From assembly GCF_002879535.1 (NCBI RefSeq), contig NZ_PNOT02000091.1:1-34047 (forward strand): DNA of 34,047 nucleotides. Direction: 5' to 3'. The notes below the pieces were generated by a model. The model had not been told where the DNA came from. It ran no database searches and worked only from the letters and a program-made list of their open reading frames with translations. Positions within the stretch are counted from its first letter, which is position 1. Every line of letters begins with the position of its first letter. Shown here piece by piece: positions 16,422 to 24,022 of the stretch. The stretch comes from Mesorhizobium intechi. GTDB taxonomy: Bacteria; Pseudomonadota; Alphaproteobacteria; Rhizobiales; Rhizobiaceae. The position numbers and the translations under genes were made by a program.

Positions 16422-17198
16422 TCAGCGCACCGGCGCCATCAGAGCGAAATGCGCGCCTTGCGGGTCCTGGCACTGCACGATCCAACTGCCGCCGGGCACC
16501 TCCATCGGTCCCATCAGGATCTTGCCGCCACTGTCGGTGACGCGTTTTGCGGCTGCGTCGATGCCGATGACATTGAAGTAGAACTGCCAGACCGGGACGG
16601 GGATTTGCGCAGGCTTGTTCATGATGCCACCGCCGGATTCGGGGCCGGCCGTGAAGGTCTGGTAGATGCCCATCGGGCCCATGTCGAAATCGCCGGCATT
16701 GGTCCAGCCGAACTGACCGGAATAGAAATCGAACGCGGCCTTCCAATCGCTGGTGTACAGTTCGTGCCAGCCGATATGGCCGGGCGTGCCGGCGGGCACG
16801 ACAGGCAGGTCGGGGCCGTTCGGCTGCAGGAACATGAAGGTCGCGCCTTGCGGGTCGGCGACGACGGCGAAGCGGCCGACGCCCGCAATGTCGCTAGGTT
16901 CGCAGTGGACAGCTCCGCCAGCGGCTTTCAAGGATTTGGTCGATGCGTCCACGTCTTTTGTGTGGATATAGCCGAGCCATGCCGGCGGCGCGCCCATCTT
17001 CTTGACGTCCTCTGGCATCGTCATCAGCCCGCCGACGCCACGCTCGCCGACATTCATGACGATGTAGCGCGGCATGCCGGGCGCCTTGTCGAAGGGCTGC
17101 GCCGTCCAGCCCACAACCTTGGTGTAGAAGGCCTCGGCGGCATCGAGGTCGGATGTCATCAGCTCGTACCAGAAGAAGGGCATCGGGGATTTCGGCAT
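16422..17198 (-). CDS. Two-domain VOC (glyoxalase/bleomycin-resistance fold) family protein
   Basis: This 258-residue protein is a tandem repeat of two VOC domains. The first starts with FFWYELMTSDLDAAEAFYTKVVGW and the second with IGWHELYTSDWKAAFDFYSGQFGWT. VOC proteins bind metals and small ligands and include glyoxalases, extradiol dioxygenases and drug-binding proteins; this subgroup is often annotated as hydroxylase-like but has no proven reaction. The ATG at 17198 has GAGGAG about 6 nt upstream, which rules against the in-frame GTG at 17213. It is divergent from the chaC-like gene. The 164-bp gap between them contains one imperfect inverted repeat and no firm promoter. Confidence 0.85.
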   Translation of the reverse strand: MPKSPMPFFWYELMTSDLDAAEAFYTKVVGWTAQPFDKAPGMPRYIVMNVGERGVGGLMTMPEDVKKMGAPPAWLGYIHTKDVDASTKSLKAAGGAVHCEPSDIAGVGRFAVVADPQGATFMFLQPNGPDLPVVPAGTPGHIGWHELYTSDWKAAFDFYSGQFGWTNAGDFDMGPMGIYQTFTAGPESGGGIMNKPAQIPVPVWQFYFNVIGIDAAAKRVTDSGGKILMGPMEVPGGSWIVQCQDPQGAHFALMAPVR

Positions 17199-17362
17199 GT
17201 TCGGTCTCCTCACCGTTCAGCATCGATCGTTGTCCGATCCACCTTAGGACGATCCTGGCGGCGGACATCCGACAACCGCCCGGACAATAATGCCACCTCA
17301 TGACATGCGTTCCCGATTGCGTGGCGCGCGATTTTCGATTTCTCTACGGCAAGGGGGTGTTC

Positions 17363-18097
17363 ATGCGCCAGATGTCGCTCACGCCAGAGCTTGTCGCTCT
17401 GTGCCACAGGGAAGAGGCCGATCCTGGCCCGGATCCGAGCTGGACGGAGCTGAAGGATGAGGATTTCAGGGCGCTGGCCTTGCGGCTTGCCGGCGAAGCG
17501 GATGAGGGGCCGCTTTGGGTGTTCGCCTACGGCTCGCTGATCTGGAAGCCGGAATTCGAGTCGGTCGAGCAACGGCTCGCCACGGCCTTCGGCTGGCATC
17601 GCTCCTTCTGCCTAGACATGGTGCGATGGCGCGGCAGTGCCGCGCAGCCGGGGCTGATGATGGCGCTGGAGCGCGGCGGTCGCTGCAACGGCGTGATCTA
17701 CCGTTTGCCGGAGGGTGAAAAGCCGGCGCAGATCGAAAGGCTGCTGCGCCGCGAAATCAGCGACCATGAGAGCGTCGCCTCGGTCAGGTGGCTGCCTGTG
17801 CATTCGGCGCACGGCGCGCTCCGCTCGCTCGGCTTCTGGGTGGGCGTGAAGGGGCGGGGAACGTCGCTCAGCCAGCCGCTGGACAGAGTGGCAAGCATAT
17901 TGGCCAGAGCCTGCGGCCATATCGGTTCCGCGGCCGAATATCTCTACAACACAGTCAGCCATCTCGAAGCGTTCGGCATCCACGACCGAAATCTGTGGCG
18001 GCTGCAGGAACTGGTGGCGGACGAGGTCCGGGCAATCCATGGCCGCCCGGCCGACGAGGGCGGCGCACCCAGGCAAGAGCAGCCCTCGACCGCATAA
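17363..18097 (+). CDS. ChaC-family gamma-glutamylcyclotransferase
   Basis: This 244-residue cytoplasmic enzyme has the ChaC hallmark FAYGSLIWKPEF, with YGSL at 56-59 forming the substrate-binding loop. It continues with RGSAAQPGLMMALERGG and SAAEYLYNTVSHLEAFGI, which are typical of the family. ChaC proteins release 5-oxoproline from glutathione, giving Cys-Gly, and so take part in glutathione turnover. The ATG at 17363 follows AAGGGGG; an earlier in-frame ATG at 17300 lacks such a site. The gene ends inside a 9-bp inverted repeat and lies just upstream of preT but is probably transcribed separately. Confidence 0.88.
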   Translation: MRQMSLTPELVALCHREEADPGPDPSWTELKDEDFRALALRLAGEADEGPLWVFAYGSLIWKPEFESVEQRLATAFGWHRSFCLDMVRWRGSAAQPGLMMALERGGRCNGVIYRLPEGEKPAQIERLLRREISDHESVASVRWLPVHSAHGALRSLGFWVGVKGRGTSLSQPLDRVASILARACGHIGSAAEYLYNTVSHLEAFGIHDRNLWRLQELVADEVRAIHGRPADEGGAPRQEQPSTA

Positions 18098-18120
18098 CAT
18101 GAGTAGAAAAATCATGTTAT
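18094..18120. repeat. AT-rich inverted repeat overlapping the chaC stop codon
   Basis: ATAACATGA (18094-18102) and TCATGTTAT (18112-18120) are perfect complements around a 9-nt A-rich loop. The stem is AT-rich and not followed by a U-run, so an intrinsic terminator is weak. It could instead be an operator in front of preT. Confidence 0.4.
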
Positions 18121-18140
18121 TACCGAGCCTTTTCAGCGAC

Positions 18141-18168
18141 TTGCGCCAAAAATTGACCAATTGATAAA
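18141..18168 (+). promoter_or_regulatory. Candidate preT promoter with RutR-like operator
   Basis: TTGACCAATTGATAAA (18153-18168) matches the E. coli RutR operator TTGACCA-N2-TGGTCAA at 12 of 14 defined positions, with the left half perfect. A possible promoter uses TTGCGC (18141-18146) as -35 and GATAAA (18163-18168) as -10 with 16-nt spacing, so the operator would cover the -10 region. The site is about 50-65 bp upstream of the preT ATG. A related site occurs at 26620-26635 beside a RutR-like gene. Confidence 0.5.
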
Positions 18169-18218
18169 AAAATAAAACGTGTTAGCCTTCCCCAAAACGA
18201 AAACATGGGGAACTGACA

Positions 18219-19574
18219 ATGCCAGAAGGCCAGTTCAAGGAAGGTATCGTTGGCGGCCGGCTTCAAGCCGAGCAGTATGCGGACAATTTTTCCGACCTGC
18301 ATCCGCCGCTCGATCAACACGAGGCGCTGGTCGAATCCGACCGCTGCTATTTCTGCTACGACGCCCCGTGCATGAATGCGTGCCCGACCTCGATCGACAT
18401 TCCGCTGTTCATTCGCCAGATCTCGACCGGCAATCCGATCGGCTCGGCCAAGACCATCTTCGACCAGAACATCCTTGGCGGCATGTGCGCCCGCGTCTGC
18501 CCGACCGAGACGCTGTGCGAAGAGGTCTGCGTGCGTGAGGTGGCGGAAGGCAAGCCGGTGCAGATCGGCCGCCTGCAACGCTACGCCACCGATGTCGCGA
18601 TGGCCGAGAACAAGCAGTTCTACCAGCGCCCGGAGCCGACCGGAAAGACGGTTGCCGTGGTCGGCGCCGGCCCGGCCGGCCTTGCCGCCGCGCACCGGCT
18701 CGCCCGCCATGGCCATGATGTGACCATACTGGAGGCGCGGCCGAAGGCCGGCGGCCTCAACGAATACGGTATCGCCGCCTATAAGAGCGTCGACAATTTC
18801 GCCCAGGCCGAGGTCGACTATGTCACGGCGATCGGCGGCATAGACATCCAGAACGGCAAGGCGCTCGGCCGCGACTATCAGCTCTCCGACCTGATCCGCA
18901 ATTATGACGCGGTTTTCCTCGGCATGGGGCTTGGCGGCGTCAACGCGCTGCGCGCCGATGGCGAGGATGCAGCCGGCGTGACCAACGCGGTGGAGTTCAT
19001 CGCCGAACTGCGCCAGGCCGGCGATCTCGCCGCTCTGCCGGTCGGCCGGCGCGTCGTCGTCATCGGTGGCGGCATGACGGCCATCGACGCCGCCGTGCAG
19101 TCGAAGCTGCTCGGCGCCGAGGAGGTGACGATCTGCTACCGTCGCGGCCAGGAGCACATGAACGCTTCCGGATTCGAGCAGGACCTGGCAGCCGCCAACG
19201 GCGTCACCATCCGCCATTGGCTGCAGCCGAAGCGGGTGATCACCGACGCCGGCCAGGTCTCGGGCATCGAACTCGAATACACGGCATTGAAGGGCGACAA
19301 GCTTGCCGGTACCGGCGAGACGCTGACGCTCGTAGCCGACCAGGTGTTCAAGGCGATCGGCCAGAGCTTTGTCCCTGCCGCTCTCAACGGCAGCGAGGCC
19401 TCGATCGAGCTCGAGGCAGGCCGTATCAAGGTCGACGGCGAAGGGCGCACCTCGCTGGCGAAAGTCTGGGCTGGCGGCGATTGCATCTTTGGCGGCGATG
19501 ACCTGACCGTTTCGGCCGTGGCGCAAGGGCGCGATGCGGCAGAAAGCATACACAGGAGTCTAACGCAGGGATAA
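18219..19574 (+). CDS. preT: NAD-dependent dihydropyrimidine dehydrogenase subunit PreT
   Basis: This 451-residue flavoprotein is the electron-input subunit of bacterial dihydropyrimidine dehydrogenase. It takes electrons from NADH and passes them to PreA, which reduces uracil or thymine to the dihydro form. The N-terminal domain carries the Fe-S cysteines (Cys43, Cys46, Cys51, Cys55, then the CARVCPTETLCEEVC cluster near residues 90-105). An FAD-binding fold has GAGPAG at 149-154, an NAD-binding fold has GGG at 283-285, and a C-terminal GGDCIFGGDDLTVSAVAQG block completes the FAD site. The ATG has GGGGAA upstream. It begins the preT-methyltransferase-preA operon, and a RutR-like site lies in its promoter. 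Length and domain order are normal. Confidence 0.93.
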   Translation: MPEGQFKEGIVGGRLQAEQYADNFSDLHPPLDQHEALVESDRCYFCYDAPCMNACPTSIDIPLFIRQISTGNPIGSAKTIFDQNILGGMCARVCPTETLCEEVCVREVAEGKPVQIGRLQRYATDVAMAENKQFYQRPEPTGKTVAVVGAGPAGLAAAHRLARHGHDVTILEARPKAGGLNEYGIAAYKSVDNFAQAEVDYVTAIGGIDIQNGKALGRDYQLSDLIRNYDAVFLGMGLGGVNALRADGEDAAGVTNAVEFIAELRQAGDLAALPVGRRVVVIGGGMTAIDAAVQSKLLGAEEVTICYRRGQEHMNASGFEQDLAAANGVTIRHWLQPKRVITDAGQVSGIELEYTALKGDKLAGTGETLTLVADQVFKAIGQSFVPAALNGSEASIELEAGRIKVDGEGRTSLAKVWAGGDCIFGGDDLTVSAVAQGRDAAESIHRSLTQG

Positions 19575-19579
19575 GGATC

Positions 19580-20422
19580 ATGGCCACGGTGGAACCGGGC
19601 ATCGCCCGTCACTACGACATAGCGGGTCTCGAGCAGCGCATCCTTGCCGCGCTCGCCGATGCCGGGGTGGACATTGCCCATCTGCGCGCCGGCGATCTGG
19701 AAGCGGTCGACGAATTCCACATTGGCGGTATCTCCGCCACAATGGAACTCATCGGGCAGATGGGTTTGAAGCCGGGAGCCAGGCTGCTCGACATCGGATC
19801 GGGGGTGGGCGGTCCCGCCCGTTTTGCCGCCAACGAAGCTGGCGCCGATGTGACCGGCATCGATCTCACGCAAAGCTATGTCGACATCGCGACCAGCCTG
19901 TCGAAGCGCACGGGCATGGCCGACAGGACACACTTCGTGCAAGGCAGCGCGCTGGACATGCCATTCGCCGATGCCGGCTTCGACGCGGCCATGATCCTGC
20001 ATGTCGGCATGAACCTTCCCGACAAGAAAAAGCTGATGGGCGAGGCCGCACGTGTGCTGCGGCCGGGCGGCGTCTTCGCGGTCTACGACGTGATGCGGCT
20101 CAAGGACGGCGCGCTGACCTATCCGCTGCCCTGGGCTTCGGAAGAGAGCATGTCCTTCGTTGCCACGCCCGACGACTACCGCTCGGCTGCCACGGCTTCC
20201 GGCTTCTCCGTCGTCGCCGAGCGGCGGCGCGGTGCGTTCGCCGTCGAGTTCTTCGCCGCGATACGTGCCCGCATGGCCTCCGCGCAAGCGGAAGGCAAGA
20301 AGCCGCCACCCGGCGTCGGCCTCGTCATGGGCGAAGACGCCGGCACCAAGATCGCCAATGTCACCGCCGCGCTAGAAGGCGGTATTCTCGCACCCGTTGA
20401 ACTGCTTCTTCGTCTCGGCTGA
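19580..20422 (+). CDS. Class I SAM-dependent methyltransferase inside the preT-preA operon
   Basis: This 280-residue protein has the Rossmann methyltransferase core. Motif I is LLDIGSGVGG at 69-78, followed by DVTGIDLTQSYVDIA, the acidic loop VQGSALDMPFADAGFD and LRPGGVFAVYDV. It resembles UbiE/COQ5-type and sarcosine/dimethylglycine methyltransferases, which act on small molecules. The C-terminal 60 residues (RARMASAQAEGKKPPPG onward) are helical and less conserved. It starts 5 nt after the preT stop and ends 12 nt before preA, so it must be co-transcribed with both. No methylation step is known in reductive pyrimidine catabolism, so its substrate is an open question. The fold is certain, the function unknown. 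Confidence 0.85.
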   Translation: MATVEPGIARHYDIAGLEQRILAALADAGVDIAHLRAGDLEAVDEFHIGGISATMELIGQMGLKPGARLLDIGSGVGGPARFAANEAGADVTGIDLTQSYVDIATSLSKRTGMADRTHFVQGSALDMPFADAGFDAAMILHVGMNLPDKKKLMGEAARVLRPGGVFAVYDVMRLKDGALTYPLPWASEESMSFVATPDDYRSAATASGFSVVAERRRGAFAVEFFAAIRARMASAQAEGKKPPPGVGLVMGEDAGTKIANVTAALEGGILAPVELLLRLG

Positions 20423-20434
20423 AAGGGACCTGTC

Positions 20435-21748
20435 ATGGCAGACCTCCGCAACAATTTCGTCGGCATCAAATCGCCAAATCCGTTCTGGCTGGCCTCGGCG
20501 CCGCCGACCGACAAGGCCTACAATGTCATCCGGGCCTTCAAGGCAGGCTGGGGTGGCGTGGTATGGAAGACGCTGGGCGAGGAAGGCCCGCCGGTGGTCA
20601 ACGTCAACGGCCCGCGTTATGGCGCGATATGGGGCGCCGACCGGCGCCTGCTCGGCCTCAACAACATCGAGCTGATCACCGATCGTGACCTGCAAACCAA
20701 TCTGCGCGAGATGAAGCAGGTCAAGATGGATTGGCCTGATCGGGCGCTGATCGCCTCGATCATGGTTCCTTGCGAAGAGGCAAGCTGGAAAGCCATCCTG
20801 CCGCTGGTCGAGGAGACCGGCGCAGACGGCATCGAGCTCAATTTCGGCTGCCCGCATGGCATGTCGGAACGCGGCATGGGTGCCGCCGTCGGCCAGGTGC
20901 CGGAATATATCGAAATGGTGGTGCGCTGGTGCAAGCAGTATACCCGCATGCCCGTCATCACCAAGCTGACGCCCAACATCACCGACATCCGTAAGCCGGC
21001 GCGGGCCGCGCATGCCGGCGGCACCGACGCGGTGTCGCTGATCAACACCATCAATTCGATCACCGGCGTCGACCTCGACAGTTTCGCGCCGATGCCGACC
21101 ATCGACGGCAAAGGCTCGCATGGCGGCTATTGCGGCCCGGCGGTGAAGCCGATCGCCATGAACATGGTGGCTGAAATCGCGCGCGATCCCGAAACACACG
21201 GCCTGCCGATTTCCGGCATTGGCGGCATCACCACCTGGCGTGACGCCGCCGAATTCATGGCACTCGGCGCCGGCAATGTTCAGGTCTGCACGGCGGCGAT
21301 GACCTACGGCTTCAAGATCGTGCAGGAGATGATCGCCGGTCTGGAAAACTGGATGGACGAGAAGGGCCATCGCTCGCTCGACGATATTATCGGCCGCGCT
21401 ACGCCCAACGTCACCGACTGGCAGTATCTCAACCTCAACTATGTCGCCAAGGCGCGTATCGACCAGGACGCCTGCATCAAATGCGGCCGCTGCCACATCG
21501 CCTGCGAGGACACGTCGCACCAGGCGATCACCAGCATGGTCAATGGCGAGAGACACTTCGAAGTGATCGAGGCCGAATGCGTCGGCTGCAATCTGTGCGT
21601 CAATGTCTGCCCGGTCGAGAACTGCATCACGATGGAGCCGTTGGCCGCCGGCGTCATGGACCAGCGCACCGGCAAGCCGGTATCGCCGATCTACGCCAAC
21701 TGGACGACGCATCCGAACAACCCGATGGCCAAGGTGGCTGCGGAGTAG
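20435..21748 (+). CDS. preA: NAD-dependent dihydropyrimidine dehydrogenase subunit PreA
   Basis: This 437-residue protein is the catalytic subunit that reduces uracil and thymine at an FMN site. The first 330 or so residues form a dihydroorotate-dehydrogenase-like barrel, with NFGCPHG at 136-142 near the substrate site and GIGGITTWRDAAEFMALGA for FMN phosphate binding. The C-terminus is a ferredoxin domain with two 4Fe-4S motifs: Cys347, 350, 353, 357 and Cys382, 385, 388, 392. AAAGGGA precedes the ATG. A strong intrinsic terminator follows within 12 nt, which ends the operon. Domain composition and length match PreA from other Proteobacteria. Confidence 0.94.
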   Translation: MADLRNNFVGIKSPNPFWLASAPPTDKAYNVIRAFKAGWGGVVWKTLGEEGPPVVNVNGPRYGAIWGADRRLLGLNNIELITDRDLQTNLREMKQVKMDWPDRALIASIMVPCEEASWKAILPLVEETGADGIELNFGCPHGMSERGMGAAVGQVPEYIEMVVRWCKQYTRMPVITKLTPNITDIRKPARAAHAGGTDAVSLINTINSITGVDLDSFAPMPTIDGKGSHGGYCGPAVKPIAMNMVAEIARDPETHGLPISGIGGITTWRDAAEFMALGAGNVQVCTAAMTYGFKIVQEMIAGLENWMDEKGHRSLDDIIGRATPNVTDWQYLNLNYVAKARIDQDACIKCGRCHIACEDTSHQAITSMVNGERHFEVIEAECVGCNLCVNVCPVENCITMEPLAAGVMDQRTGKPVSPIYANWTTHPNNPMAKVAAE

Positions 21749-21758
21749 CCAGACACGC

Positions 21759-21788
21759 AAAAAACGGCGCCTGCGGACGCCGTTTTTT
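21759..21788 (+). terminator. Rho-independent terminator after preA
   Basis: AAAAAACGGCG (21759-21769) pairs with CGCCGTTTTTT (21778-21788). The loop region can close further through CC/GG with one bulged A. The U-run is part of the 3' arm, and the A-run on the 5' side would make it work in both directions. Confidence 0.9.
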
Positions 21789-21811
21789 ACTTTCCCTATT
21801 GCAGATAAAAA

Positions 21812-21837
21812 ATATCCATGATAAGTTATATCCATGA
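21812..21837 (+). promoter_or_regulatory. Direct repeats upstream of the Rrf2 gene (candidate autoregulatory site)
   Basis: ATATCCATGA occurs at 21812-21821 and again at 21828-21837, a 16-bp period, ending 16 bp before the Rrf2 ATG. A weak promoter could use TTGCAG (21799-21804) and TAAGTT (21822-21827), which would be covered by the repeats. Rrf2-family proteins commonly regulate their own promoters; binding here is an inference. Confidence 0.45.
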
Positions 21838-21853
21838 ATAGGAGAGCGGCATC

Positions 21854-22378
21854 ATGAAGCTGGGCGAGGGTGTTGAGGCTGCCATCCATTGCGCGGCCAC
21901 ATTGGCGAGCGTCGAGGGCAACAACACCATGCCGGGTGCCGCTCTCGCCGAGTGTTTCGGACTGTCGCCGAGCTATCTGCTGAAGCATCTCAACATGCTG
22001 ACCGCCGCGAGCATCCTGGAATCGGTGCCGGGGCCGGCGGGTGGGTATCGGCTGGCCCGGGCTGCCGAGCGCATCACCCTGCTCGATATCGTGCTGGCGG
22101 TCGAGGGGCGCGAACCGGCCTTTCGTTGCGGCGAAATTCGCCGCAACGGGCCGGTCAAGATCGATGCCTCGGCCTATGTCAAACCCTGCGGCATCAATGC
22201 CGCGATGCTAAAGGCCGAGCGCGCCTACCGGGCAGCGCTGGCTGAAGTGAAGCTGTCCGACATCGTGGCGGACTACGCGGCAGAAGGCGATCCCAGATCC
22301 TTTGCCGCCAGCTGCGCCTTCGTGGCGCGCCACCAGCGGCCGCAGAAATCCAGTTCAACCCAGCCAAAGCAGATGTGA
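21854..22378 (+). CDS. Rrf2-family transcriptional regulator
   Basis: This 174-residue protein has the Rrf2 winged-helix fold: LAECFGLSPSYLLKHLNML recognition region and the wing GPAGGYRLARAAERITLLDIV. Family members such as IscR and NsrR bind an Fe-S cluster through three Cys; here only Cys92 and Cys112 lie in the usual sensing region. It may therefore work by thiol chemistry instead of a classical cluster. The ATG has AGGAGAG upstream. The following AhpD-like gene begins just after its stop codon, and a DoxX gene follows, so this looks like a redox-responsive operon that the regulator controls through the direct repeats in front of it. Confidence 0.88.
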   Translation: MKLGEGVEAAIHCAATLASVEGNNTMPGAALAECFGLSPSYLLKHLNMLTAASILESVPGPAGGYRLARAAERITLLDIVLAVEGREPAFRCGEIRRNGPVKIDASAYVKPCGINAAMLKAERAYRAALAEVKLSDIVADYAAEGDPRSFAASCAFVARHQRPQKSSSTQPKQM

Positions 22379-22389
22379 AAGGATATCGG

Positions 22390-22848
22390 ATGAAACAGAG
22401 GATGCAGTTTTTCGCCAAGGCGCCGGAGATCATGACGGCGGTGTCGGCGCTCAACAAGGCGGTCGACGAATGCGGCCTGGAGGTCAGTCTGTTGCATCTG
22501 ATCAAGCTCAGGGCCTCGCAGATCAATGGCTGCTCCTTCTGCGTCGATATGCACAGCCGCGAGGCGCGGCGCGACGGCGAAACCGAGCAGCGGCTCTATC
22601 TCGTCGCGGCCTGGAGGGAATCGCCGCTGTTTTCCGAACGGGAGCGCGCCGCCTTCGCCTGGACCGAGGCGGTGACCCTGATCGCCAACAATGGCGTGTC
22701 GGATGAGCTCTATGTCCGCACGCTTGAGCACTTCTCGGAAGAGGAACTGGTCAAGCTGTCCGTCGCGCTCGGCATGATCAACACCTGGAACCGGCTGTGC
22801 GTCCCGTTCCAGGCCATTCATCCGGTACCGGCCGCCAAGGCCGCCTGA
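22390..22848 (+). CDS. AhpD-like / carboxymuconolactone decarboxylase family protein
   Basis: This 152-residue protein has the AhpD catalytic pattern CSFCVDMH, with Cys48, Cys51 and His55. In AhpD the CxxC pair reduces peroxiredoxin or hydroperoxides. The following region RDGETEQRLYLVAAWRESPLFSERERAAFAWTEAV is typical of the family. I chose the ATG at 22390, preceded by AAAGGA, over a GTG at 22375 that overlaps the Rrf2 stop codon. It is coupled to the Rrf2 gene upstream and followed by a hairpin with a U-rich tail. A peroxide- or thiol-stress role is inferred from fold and context. Confidence 0.87.
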   Translation: MKQRMQFFAKAPEIMTAVSALNKAVDECGLEVSLLHLIKLRASQINGCSFCVDMHSREARRDGETEQRLYLVAAWRESPLFSERERAAFAWTEAVTLIANNGVSDELYVRTLEHFSEEELVKLSVALGMINTWNRLCVPFQAIHPVPAAKAA

Positions 22849-22858
22849 TTTATGGCCA

Positions 22859-22897
22859 TTGGAGCGCCGTCGAGGAGGCGGCGCTCCAAATTGTTTT
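22859..22897 (+). terminator. Hairpin with U-rich tail between the AhpD-like and DoxX genes
   Basis: TTGGAGCGCCG (22859-22869) pairs perfectly with CGGCGCTCCAA (22879-22889) across a 9-nt loop, and ATTGTTTT follows. It sits between two codirectional genes of one apparent operon, so partial termination is likely. The DoxX ribosome-binding site comes just after it. Confidence 0.7.
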
Positions 22898-22912
22898 CAA
22901 GGGGAGTGTTTT

Positions 22913-23290
22913 ATGCCTGTCGATTTGCCATCGATCTTGTTGTTTCTGGGCCGCCTGTTGCTTGGCGGCGCCTTCGTTTTCGCCGGCCTGCGCAACATCC
23001 TGAACGCCGCTTTCCTGACCGGGCTGATGGCCGCGCGCGGCATGCCGCAAGCGCGGCTGGCGCTGTGGGCCGGCATTGTGCTCCAGATCATCGCCGGTGT
23101 CCTGGTGATGGCCGGCCTGTGGACGGCACTCGCCGGCGCGGTGCTGGTGCTGTTCCTGATCGTCGCCACGCCGATGTTCCACAATTTCTGGGATCATCAG
23201 GGCCCGGACCGCGCGGCGCGCATCAATGGCTTTGTCGGCAATGTCGCGCTCGGCGGCGGTTTCCTGACGTTGATCGCGCAGTCGCTCTGA
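22913..23290 (+). CDS. DoxX family membrane protein
   Basis: This 125-residue protein has four hydrophobic segments and DoxX features: LLFLGRLLLGGAFVFAGLRN, GIVLQIIAGVLVMAGLWTALA and the conserved MFHNFWDHQG turn. I chose the ATG at 22913, preceded by AAGGGGAG, over an upstream in-frame start at 22859 that would read through the hairpin. DoxX proteins of this subgroup often neighbour oxidative-stress genes, which fits the Rrf2 and AhpD-like genes upstream. Its specific reaction is not known. It is convergent with the SDR gene that ends 10 nt after it. Confidence 0.87.
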   Translation: MPVDLPSILLFLGRLLLGGAFVFAGLRNILNAAFLTGLMAARGMPQARLALWAGIVLQIIAGVLVMAGLWTALAGAVLVLFLIVATPMFHNFWDHQGPDRAARINGFVGNVALGGGFLTLIAQSL

Positions 23291-23299
23291 GGTTCTAAC

Positions 23300-24022
23300 T
23301 CAGGCCGCGAACCGCAACCCGCCATCGCAGGTCAGCACCTGGCCAGTCATGAAGCCGTTCGAGACGAGGAAGGCTATTGCCGAGGCGACGTCCTCGGCGC
23401 GGCCGATGCGGCCGACCGGCGTCTTGCCGGCGTATTCGGCAAAGACCGCCTGCCGCTGTTCGTCGGGCAAGAAATCCCACCACGGCGTATCGATGACGCC
23501 GGGCGCCACGACGTTGACGCGAAGGGGCTTCAATTCCACCGCCAGGATCGGTGCCACGGTCAAGAGCATGCCGTTGATGGCGCCGATGCCGGCGATGCCG
23601 GGCATTGTGGCCTGAGCCGACACCGCCGATATGAAGGTCACCGATCCAGATCTGTTGAGCGTCGGCAATGCCGCCTGCAGGCAGGACAGTTGCGGCCGCA
23701 CCTTCTCTTCGATGCCACTGCCGATATCGGCAAGGTCAAGCGTCTCGAACGGACCGAGGCCCTTGCCGCCGCTGGCCGCCAGGACGAGGTGGTCGAACGC
23801 GCCGATGCGATCGAAGAACTGGCGGACCTCATGCGGTTTCGACGCATCGAACGCAGCCTTGTCAGCGGCGCCGCCAAGGCTCTTCCAGGCGTTGATGAGC
23901 TTCTCCTGGTTGCGGCCGGTGATCGTCACCTTCATGCCCGGGCCAAGCAGTTTTCGCGCGGTCGCAAGGCCGATGCCGGACGAGCCGCCAATGACGACTG
24001 TGTGTTCCGTTCTGTCACTCAT
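23300..24022 (-). CDS. SDR-family protein lacking the catalytic Tyr and Lys
   Basis: This 240-residue protein has the short-chain dehydrogenase fold. GGSSGIG at 12-18 binds the nucleotide, Ser132 or Ser135 is in the usual Ser position, and VVAPGVIDTPWWDFLP and the C-terminal GQVLTCDGG are typical. The YxxxK motif is replaced: the sequence GIAGIGAINGML places Ile146 and Asn150 at the Tyr and Lys positions, and the usual NNAG is AASGG. Classical SDR catalysis is therefore unlikely. I chose the ATG at 24022, preceded by AAGGAA; it overlaps the stop codon of the upstream SDR as ATGA, so the two are translationally coupled. Related SDRs without the Tyr are known, so this may be a functional variant. 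Confidence 0.85.
   Translation of the reverse strand: MSDRTEHTVVIGGSSGIGLATARKLLGPGMKVTITGRNQEKLINAWKSLGGAADKAAFDASKPHEVRQFFDRIGAFDHLVLAASGGKGLGPFETLDLADIGSGIEEKVRPQLSCLQAALPTLNRSGSVTFISAVSAQATMPGIAGIGAINGMLLTVAPILAVELKPLRVNVVAPGVIDTPWWDFLPDEQRQAVFAEYAGKTPVGRIGRAEDVASAIAFLVSNGFMTGQVLTCDGGLRFAA

Noticed and set aside
17229..17276. Imperfect inverted repeat GTTGTCCGAT / ATCCGACAAC between the VOC and chaC genes
   Set aside because: The arms are 38 bp apart with a mismatch and there is no nearby regulator, so I do not claim a site.
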